A stretch of 64,000 nt of DNA. Source: Argopecten irradians. Its lineage: Eukaryota > Mollusca > Bivalvia > Pectinida > Pectinidae. The stretch lies in contig NC_091141.1 of assembly GCF_041381155.1 (NCBI RefSeq), forward strand, positions 19,798,828 to 19,862,827, read 5' to 3'. The first letter of the stretch is position 1, and every line of letters starts with the position of its first letter. The notes under the pieces were generated by a model that did not search any database, had not been told where the DNA came from, and worked only from the letters and a program-made list of their open reading frames with translations. A program made the position numbers and the translations under genes. This document shows, piece after piece, positions 55,935 through 64,000 of the stretch.

Positions 55935-56060
55935 AGCTACATCAAAGGCTGCGCCGGCGGATATCAAAGGAAAATCAGTCGTCACCCAACGTCACGGTCA
56001 CTGCACAAACACAAAAGCGCCTGCCTCGGACTTCCCCAAAACCCAGTGTGACTTATCCTT
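55935..56060 (+). repeat. Unidentified repeat, copy B
   Basis: Diverged copy of 54325-54440, with TGCGCCGGCGGATATCAAAG and AAAGCGCCTGC in the same order. Confidence 0.5.
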
Positions 56061-58581
56061 CTCATATACGTCCTTGCTTGAGTTGACCGACTACACGCTT
56101 TATAAAGACAAATCTGAGGCCAATACGCCGAGCTCTTCTTTGTTCGCAAAACCAAAGACCACTTGTAACCAACATTTCAAGAAAACATATCTAAATCAGA
56201 ATGTAATTCTGTCTGGCAGAAAAAAGCTATACTTCCAATCATGTACTGATATTTTTACCCATATATTGTACCTGTATTGAGACTGACACTGAACGATTTA
56301 TCGCGAAGGTACGTAAAACCCTTGAATTAAAGACGGACACTACTCGGGCATTGATTGATCTCTGTCAGCTGGGGATCCAGACACAGGTGTTTGGTTACAA
56401 ATCAATTTTTATTGTTTTTAGCAATTTCCCCATTTTTAACAGGCTACATGTAGCTTAGATGAACGTGCAGGTAAACCAATATGTTACTGTTGTTTTCACT
56501 TTTCTCTATTTTCCTAAAAGTGAGAAAGTGGAGATCATGCATTACAATACAGTATATTTCAGGGCCAAGAAATCTTGGTCCCTGTTCAGGGCGAGCCCAC
56601 TCGAGTGTGACGAAATTACCATTACGTACGCTCTCGCATCGATCGACCAATCAACTGCCTATACAGCATGACTGACAGGTTAACGAGAGACATCTACCAA
56701 TCAAATGCGGATACAACTTTTGATTGACAAGTACAAGAACTAATATATGAGAGATGTCCCGCTTATAAATCCTTGACTTTAAGGTATTAGCGTCGATTAT
56801 CGTTATTGTAAATTGCCTTACACGTACGTGAATGCATTAAAATAAATAAATAAACACAATATAGAAATAAATCATAATTATACTTGTACGTAGAATAGCA
56901 ATGATAACCATTTATTTATTTTATTTTAAAGGAGTACGTGTATATTTCTTCACACGTAAGTGAAAGCAAGGATTTATAAATTATTGGTAAAAGCTTAATA
57001 TGAAATAAATACATGATTGTGACAATCATTTTTTTCGTGTCTCATACTCGGTTTTCGGTTTAAACCGGAACAAATACAAGGAGACTGGAATACATTGTAT
57101 GTTGACTCATCAGCTGGATATACATATTTATACACGATTACATTTAAATGGTATATACCATGGACACTAGGGTCTGTTTTAACTTACCCTAGTGATACAT
57201 CACAAACATAAATATCGACGGTACCACATTCGGAAGAATATAACCAAGGTCTTAGATATCACGTATAAATCCTTGCTTGGTATACATATGTTATTAATTG
57301 ATAAAGATCTTTTTGCATAAGCGACTTTATTGCATTTTGCATTATTCTCAAATTCTTTTACGTTAAAAAGTTATATTAATTGATACGTACACGTACTTGA
57401 TTTGCGAAACATAAGTTTTTTTGATGAAATTTTACGGATATCAGATTAACATAGGAATTACATTTACAGCATCGTATAGATTACGGAAAACATATATCTT
57501 AAATGATGTGGTATAGGTATACTATGGTAACAACCGTTTTCTAGATAAGATTGTGCGCAGAGATTAGCATTTTCAAAACGTTATCTTTCAATTTTGGTTT
57601 TGGTAAATAATATTGTAAACAAAACTCGTATTCAAGACATGAGTAAACGGATCGTCTGAAGATGTTCGTACTCTTTATGTTCAATAAAATCTTGTCAATA
57701 CATATCCATTAAGTTTTGCTTGGTTATACCATAAAAATGCTATCTACAGTGTATTTTATCTGTTTGCCAAAGGTAATCTAAATCTATTCCATACAATTCA
57801 TTATCATATTTATCACTCATAAATCAATTTGTTCTAACAGTCCCGTAGTTGACAACACGATTTAAAAATGCAATTTTGAGTTTGTACCAGGTTTTAGTTT
57901 ATTCAATACTCAATTTACTTAAACAGGGGATATATATCACGTTTCATAGTGCGCCTAGTAAACGTTTGCAAAACATGATATACATATAATTTTTGTAGAT
58001 TCATTAGAATTGTCATTCCATGTATACATATTTTGACCGCTTTTGTAAATCCTTCCATAAAAACGATCATAGAACTATGGTTTAGTATATGGGAACAATG
58101 AATAATGAAGACCTTATAAACATCTTCATACAAAAGAATATGTAGACAATATCGCCTTTGATTTGTGTAACTCTTCCTAATCGTAGTCTGTGAATCTGAC
58201 ACCTACACCCTTTAGATGTTTATCATATGTCATTAAATGTAGACCACACATTTGCAAGATGTGTGATATAACATTTATAAGTAAAACACTTTAATATTGG
58301 AATATGAAGCATTGATGTATTCCACACAATGATCACAAAATACATGTACGTAGGGAATCCCGAGATTTTTAAAAATCCACGTGAGCTGTACTGTATGTGC
58401 AATCCCAACAGAGTGGTGATTTTCTTATAACCTAACACTTTACGGTATCGCTGTCATTGGGAGCAAATATATAAATACAAACACGGATACAGCGTAATGA
58501 GTGTATCATATAAATAAATGGCAAGAATATACGATGACCGAGAACGGCCGGCAAAAAGCAACTCCTACAAAATGTACTTAC

Positions 58582-60217
58582 CTCCAGTTACAGTCAAAGT
58601 AGTGGCAACACTGTTACCAGTTCCAGCACTGTTGATAGCAAAACAAGTGTAAGATCCAGCATCTCCAGAGTCGGCAGCGATAACTGTTAAGGAAGGTGTG
58701 CTTGTGGATGATCCAGAGTAGTTAACTTGCAAATTCTGATTTTAAAATGGTTTCTTATGGTTTAAGAGGTTACAGACATTTATATTTTCATATTTGTTTA
58801 TTGCTAAATATATTTCTGTAGATTTAGTGTTGAAGCCAGCTTGCGAAGCGGTGCCGGGTCGTCACATCACACGTACCCGTTTTTTGTTCACACGTAGAAA
58901 TCCATGTTGTGAAAAAGTTATGAATAGATAACTGATTTTATTGTGTCATATTTCTGTTGTACATGAAAAAGCTGCTCACAATATTTAACATAATGAAAGG
59001 TGGACCATATCTGGCCAGACCACGGCCGCTCGTGTATGGCTTCGTCGCTGGTAGATCATCGCAGGCCACAGCATTGTTTGGGAAATAAATCATATTAATA
59101 TCTACCAACACTTTTATCTCAATAAGGACTTGTTTAAGATATATATTTTGGTATTTAATATGAACATGTTGTTTTAATGGAATGCTCTTGTATCGTAACA
59201 AAATGACGAATAGTAATTAACACGTACACGTATGGCTGCCGATCTCGAAAAATAAAATGGTGAAATCTTTCAGTTTTAATGCTGCAGATTTCATTTTTAA
59301 TATTTCATTTTCAGCCGCTTTTATCCCATAGACTGCTATGTTAAGTCTCAAATTGAAGTGATATTACTTTTAGATAATTTGAATACATATTAGGTAGACT
59401 TCATTTAAATTGATATAAATTACAGATCGTAGTACTGTATATGCCGACCAGGATACATGTACATTGCGCACGGCTTCGAGCTAGAATCCTAAATACTCAA
59501 GTTTTGTTTAAAAATATGATAAAATGAACCTACAAACTGACTCATCTGTATGTTATAAACTAAATCCCAAAACTGATGCCAAAACAATTAACCAGAATAC
59601 ATAATTTTATGACACTGAAAATGGACGAAATTCGGGTTCTCGGCTGTACTGTAATGGCTGCCGTGGGCTTGGGGTAATCTACGAAAGCAAATGTTTAATT
59701 TTGCACTAATCATACATCGTAAGGCATTTTATCAAGTAACACTTCGAAAACAGTAATTGCTTATAATTATATTTTGGGGGACTTTGAATTTAATTTGTAA
59801 TTTCAAGTTGATATACGTAATGGCCACCGTGTTTTCTCGTAGCGGTCGAAAATGGAGTATAAACAGAGTAAAATATATGAATACCATATGTTTAAATTTG
59901 TATATTATTGTAAAATATTTTTATTTACACTTTTTGAAATTAAAATAACGCAATAGTTCTCGGTTTGGCGTACTATTTATTACAGTGTGTTCCCACTATG
60001 TTTTTGTGTAGATATACAGAGTTGTACCTTTGAGCGCCCGGATGTACCTTTGTGTGACGTCATCGCCATCTTTTCTGAAATCTCCTATTCCCGCTAATGG
60101 TTCTCTGCCAGAACACAGAGGTTACCGTTGTAGCTGATGATACTGTACAGGTGAGTGTCACACTAGTTCCTGTTGTTGTACTGTAGGCAGACTGTGCAAC
60201 AGTCACAGTTGGTACAG
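58582..60217 (-). pseudogene. Immunoglobulin-domain exon split by a TIR element
   Basis: The first half (60217-about 60086) follows a TTTTCAG acceptor and enters in phase 1: VPTVTVAQSAYS, then VTLTCTVSS and VFWQRTISGN, the N-terminal Ig strands with their Cys and Trp. The second half (58725-58582) gives YSGSSTSTPSLTV, then DAGSYTCFAINSAG and LTVTG, and leaves in phase 1 at GTAAGT. Together they make one ordinary phase 1-1 Ig exon. A 1.36-kb element lies between the halves, and reading into it meets a stop after about ten codons. No neighbouring Ig exon was found, so this may be an isolated exon of a larger secreted or surface Ig protein. Some residues at the break appear lost. Confidence 0.75.
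58726..60085 (-). mobile_element. TIR element copy 2, truncated, inside the Ig exon
   Basis: The end at 60085 is GGAGATTTCAGAAAAGATGG read on the minus strand, next to TA, identical to copy 1 at 45823. Shared interior includes the segment around 58820-59070, matching 46950-47200 of copy 1 in reverse. The far end stops at CAGAATTTGCAAG, about 150 bp short of the full element. No transposase ORF is present. Confidence 0.85.
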
Positions 60218-60935
60218 CTGAAAACAGAGCATATATGTACTACTACAGAAACATATCATTAATTATATCTCTATAAAAGTCAAAATATAAATGAATTTTC
60301 AAAATCCGCCACGGGATTCTTTTATATGACTGGATACTGTAAGCTAACTGTGTTCATTAAATTATGGAATTTTGTCAAAGTTGTCAATTTGAAGAAGAAC
60401 TATGTTGTTAAATTAAGTATTATACAAATGGTATACTAAATCATTGGTTCATTATAATAACTTATTATATACACATGCATTTTTAAAATATAAAATGGGT
60501 AAACATGTTATCTAGTTACCCAGTTAATCGCAATGTGTCATGTTCGGAATGAGTTTTTTATATTTCCTGGTAAAAAAAATCTTAAATGTTACACGGTGAC
60601 TTGGATCGAATATTAAAACATAATTTTGTTTGATTGTAATATTCTTTCTCTCGAACAAAATACTTTTAAATTTGTTCCATTTTTTATATAAATATTGAAT
60701 TATCATATTGTATTAACATTGAACAGAATATTTCCATTTGAAATCAATAATTAAAATATTTCATTTGTATTTACATTAGTTGACTTATTATTGGTCTTAC
60801 ATATTGTTGTTAAGTTCATGCGATGGTAAGCAAATGATAAAGCATAACATGTATAGGATTATGAATTATCTTTCAAATACTAGTTCTCCAGAGGAAGAAT
60901 ATATATAAAATCAAATAGTATAAATATCCCTTCCA

Positions 60936-60966
60936 CAAATTTTCGGCCTCTTGGCCATCTTCAGGT
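60936..60966 (-). ncRNA. Hammerhead-like ribozyme core, possible Penelope-like element trace
   Basis: The minus strand reads CTGAAGA, then TGGCCAAGAGGCC, then GAAA: the conserved hammerhead spacing with a GGCC/GGCC stem II. The remaining stems and a cleavage site are not clear, so activity is unproven. Such cores are known in Penelope-like retroelements. Confidence 0.3.
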
Positions 60967-60984
60967 ACATAGAAACACAAGAAA

Positions 60985-61032
60985 AGTTAGGTGAAATCCA
61001 TCTTGAACGTTTTAGATGGATTTCACCTAACT
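60985..61032. repeat. Perfect 19-bp inverted repeat
   Basis: AGTTAGGTGAAATCCATCT at 60985-61003 is exactly mirrored at 61014-61032 with a 10-bp loop. It lies 20 bp from a hammerhead-like core on the minus strand. Confidence 0.9.
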
Positions 61033-62362
61033 ATAGTTATAAATTATCATTTCATATTATATTCGATTTTATCAAAAGATGGATGTAATTAATATGATGA
61101 ATAAAATATTATTTTGGTCTGAATAGTGGACAGGGATATTTTCACGAGGGTCAAAAGATCCATCTGAGTGACCCATGTTTGATCATATTTAATTTTTTAC
61201 AATACTTTAAACAAACGTTATGCGAATTTTTAGTTGTTTAGAAACATTTTCATCATCGGAACGTCGTAATGCTTCCAAATTGATGACGTCTTCGGCATTT
61301 GAAATCACATGTACTAATGGCGAAACACCATTGTCTTGAGGGTGTGAGTTGTAATTGGGTTTGTAATTTCCCTAACTCGTTCGTTGTCTGTTTTAAGTTT
61401 GGTTAAGTTTTAATTGGAATAATAAAACTTTTTTTTTCATGATTCCTAAATGAAAATTTGTATGGCTCATTCAAGAACATATGCTATGACGCGTCGCAAG
61501 ATACTGGTGATACTTAACGTTTACACTAGCGTGACGTCGAACGGCGTTAAATACGGACAACGGCATGGATTAAAAATGGCATTTAAAGAAATTTCGAATA
61601 TAGAAATACAAAAGTTATATATGTATCGAATCCTTTTGATATGACCTATAAGACCATGTATATAAAATGTATGTATATACATCTGTATATTGTGTCTGTA
61701 TCTGACTTTTCTTTGATTTTAATCGAATTAAAGATTCCTGTAATGTTTCTCTTGTGCTTGAATGGAGTTTCCAATATTCATGTTGAGGACTAAAATCATA
61801 TTTCATCTTTATTTTACTTCCAAAATGTACATATGTATAATAACGGTATAAAATGCTAATCTTGTACACAAAGCTGCAGTTAAGCCGTTCTCGGTTTAGA
61901 AGTCAAATACGGCGATTGTATTTTCATAAGGCAACGTTAACGTAAGGTTTTAATGAAAAAGATAGTATTACGATATTTGTTATTTGGCATCAGTACAGTA
62001 GTATTTCCTGTAAATAAAATAGAGTACCATGATAAATACAGATCGATAAAGACTAAGTTGAACTCACTACATGAATATTTTAACAAAAAATGCTTGACTC
62101 AAATTTTTGATCATAATGTTCTCTAATTCTACGACCCCGGCAAAAGGACACTAAAGATAGCATCGTAAACGGTCAAAGGTTTTACTGAACAATATAATAC
62201 ATACATGTATCAACAAAAAGTATAGGTGATTTAGATATACTTAATTCGTGAAACGCTCAATTTTGTAGCCACATGCTTCCTGACAATGACAACACAATAA
62301 GAGACCAACGATTACTAGTATACATGTATCAACCTTTTAAACTTATTCTGATTGGGGTAGGG

Positions 62363-62540
62363 GAGTGATTGGCGGTTGGTGCAATAATAGAGTGATAAAG
62401 ATAACCCGGCGTAGTATCACTAACCGTCCATCTCTGGGTCATGAGTTGGAAACCAATGTGGGACAATTACATATAACATGTAGTGACCACAGGTCGATGT
62501 TTTTACTTCTGATGCTTTTACTTTTCCACCTTATATGCTT
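62363..62540 (+). mobile_element. Diverged SINE copy
   Basis: AGAGTGATAAAGAT and TCATGAGTTGGAAACCAATG then TGGGACAATTA recall the A-box, B-box and body start of the SINE at 7106; strongly diverged. Confidence 0.5.
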
Positions 62541-62829
62541 TGTGCGCAGCCAATTAATATGTTATAATAAGGATGTTAATTAAATGAAATAACAACACCC
62601 TGACAGTTTCAAGGTACGTGTACATGTACTGTGCCGCTGACGACCACCTGTTTCTTTTACTAAACATAACAATGCAAGTTTGGAATTATATGGATTTTCT
62701 TATAGACTAAAAGTTAGAAACCTATCGTTAAATACGCCATATTAAACCCAGTCTATATCCAAAAAATGTTCAAAAGTTCAGAAATTGATGAAAGTGTCCG
62801 GTACATGACGCTTATGCTTTAATTTTGGT

Positions 62830-63360
62830 CACCGGTATCCGGGGTTAGAGGGTAATCGGGAGTACACCGGTACCGGTGGTTTTGCCATTTTTCCGACATC
62901 GGACAATACGGTCAAAAATTGTCACACATCATTTACATAAAAAGGAGGCCGTACGTACGGTAATCGTATGGCGTTTGTTTCGAAAGAATTTTTTTAGGGG
63001 ACCGGTGAGACAGTGAATATCAACCGAACATATAATGCTGATCGGTCGATTATCGTATGGTGACCGGGCGATAACCGGTCTATTCACCGGACATCGTACG
63101 AATATCGCCCGAGTATCTTACGGACAACGAACGATAGTTGTACCAGGCCCGGCCGAATGTCGGGCAGTGTGATTGCCACTCGATTCCCGGAAGAATATCG
63201 GACGATATTAAACTAGGGGGAAGAATATGTTGCCGGTTATGAAAATCTACGGGACACCGGAGAGATTTTAACTTCGAGTAAAAATCTTCGGGTACCTCAC
63301 CGATTATGCCTGAAAGCCTCGGCCACCGGCCGGACATGTCTGGTGTTCGGCCGGGATCAA
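62830..63360. other. CpG-rich degenerate repeat block
   Basis: Dense CCGG, CGAT and CGTACG motifs (CACCGGACATCGTACGAATA, CCGGCCGGACATGTC) in an otherwise AT-rich region. Looks like a worn short-period repeat such as CGATATCCGG. The 85-codon open frame on the minus strand is probably a by-product. Confidence 0.55.
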
Positions 63361-64000
63361 GACCAAAATGACTAAAACCAAAAAGTCAATGTACAATTAA
63401 TATTGCATAATTTTAATACTGGGCTACATGTATTGCATGTACAGTATTATGTTCAGGTAAGCATACGCACATAAATTATATACCAGTACCAGTATTCATT
63501 TGAAGAGGTTATCGTGAAAGGTCACAGACTTATCGTAGTTCCCATTTGTTGAGACTTCTCTTATGACATCTCGCGAGCTTCTCAATGTATAGTAATCTTG
63601 TCGCCTATGAATTCATTAAATGGAAATACATTTACACATGCACATAAGTTAGATACGGAAGCCTATGCGTGTAATCTATTTTTTCGGTGTTTATAGCTTG
63701 AAATTTTAACCAAAATGTTCCCGTCAGATACCGTCACGGCTTGTATTAAAATTTTATTACGCAGATGTCTGGAACATTTCAATATTCTGGGGACATTAAT
63801 TTGCAGATAAAAATATGTTTACAAGAAAATAAACAATAGCATAAATAGGATAAGTAATATCATGACCACAACACTGAAATCGAAATGCCCACAACACTGA
63901 TAATATGGAAGGTGGTAGGGAGAAGTTGGGGTTCGCACCTTTAGTGCAAGCCTTTAGCTTTTTTCATTAATTACCGTAAAACATGGTAGCCGTCTAACGT

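Larger units (their letters stand above)
48331..58581. other. Gene-poor stretch
   Basis: Apart from the LINE end, fold-back, 36-bp units and repeat pair listed, nothing coding is recognised. The motif GCAAGGATTTATA or its complement occurs at 50972, 55649, 56762, 56966 and 57262. Confidence 0.4.
60218..64000. other. Upstream of the Ig exon; no further exon recognised
   Basis: Expected Ig exons upstream on the minus strand were not found. Contains the hammerhead-like core, a hairpin, a SINE copy and the CpG-rich block. Confidence 0.4.

Noticed and set aside
63080-63337. 85-codon minus-strand frame
   Set aside because: CpG-rich degenerate repeat with few stops because it is poor in TA; no domain seen.

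Overview
The window looks like nuclear DNA of an invertebrate, most likely a bivalve mollusc. It is AT-rich, its genes have many introns with GT-AG junctions, and it is crowded with short dispersed repeats: tRNA-derived SINEs, TIR/MITE elements, fold-back repeats, minisatellites and decayed LINE pieces. The species assignment is inference from the style of the Ig exon and the repeats; nothing in the sequence fixes the species.

Layout: 1-11.5 kb has no recognisable gene and holds repeats, including an 18-unit minisatellite, two copies of a TTAA-flanked MITE, a SINE, a 92-bp perfect palindrome and a mariner-like long inverted repeat element. From 11,533 to 24,477 (+) lies a complete 15-exon SCYL2 gene, encoding a SCY1-like pseudokinase of about 1,020 residues linked to clathrin and AP2 traffic. 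Every exon was placed by splice signals, phase and similarity to the vertebrate protein. Its introns carry two MITEs, a fold-back element, a SINE and a 24-unit minisatellite.

From 33,018 down to 27,669 (-) lies a stomatin/SPFH-family gene that converges on SCYL2. Seven exons are solid. The first coding exon is uncertain (candidate at 41,009-40,940), and the last exon carries an apparent one-base frame disruption. Degenerate copies of two of its exons sit in the adjoining introns, and a LINE remnant lies in the intron at 29,756-32,436.

From 33 to 64 kb the DNA is gene-poor. The clearest coding trace is one immunoglobulin-domain exon on the minus strand (60,217-58,582), split by a 1.36-kb TIR element; a fuller copy of that element lies at 45,823-47,425. 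Other items are a LINE 3' end, fold-backs, a GC-rich hairpin cluster, a CpG-rich degenerate block and a hammerhead-like core.

No tRNA or rRNA gene, CRISPR array or operon was seen. SCYL2 and the stomatin-like gene are tail to tail and both encode membrane-associated proteins, but nothing here shows that they work together.
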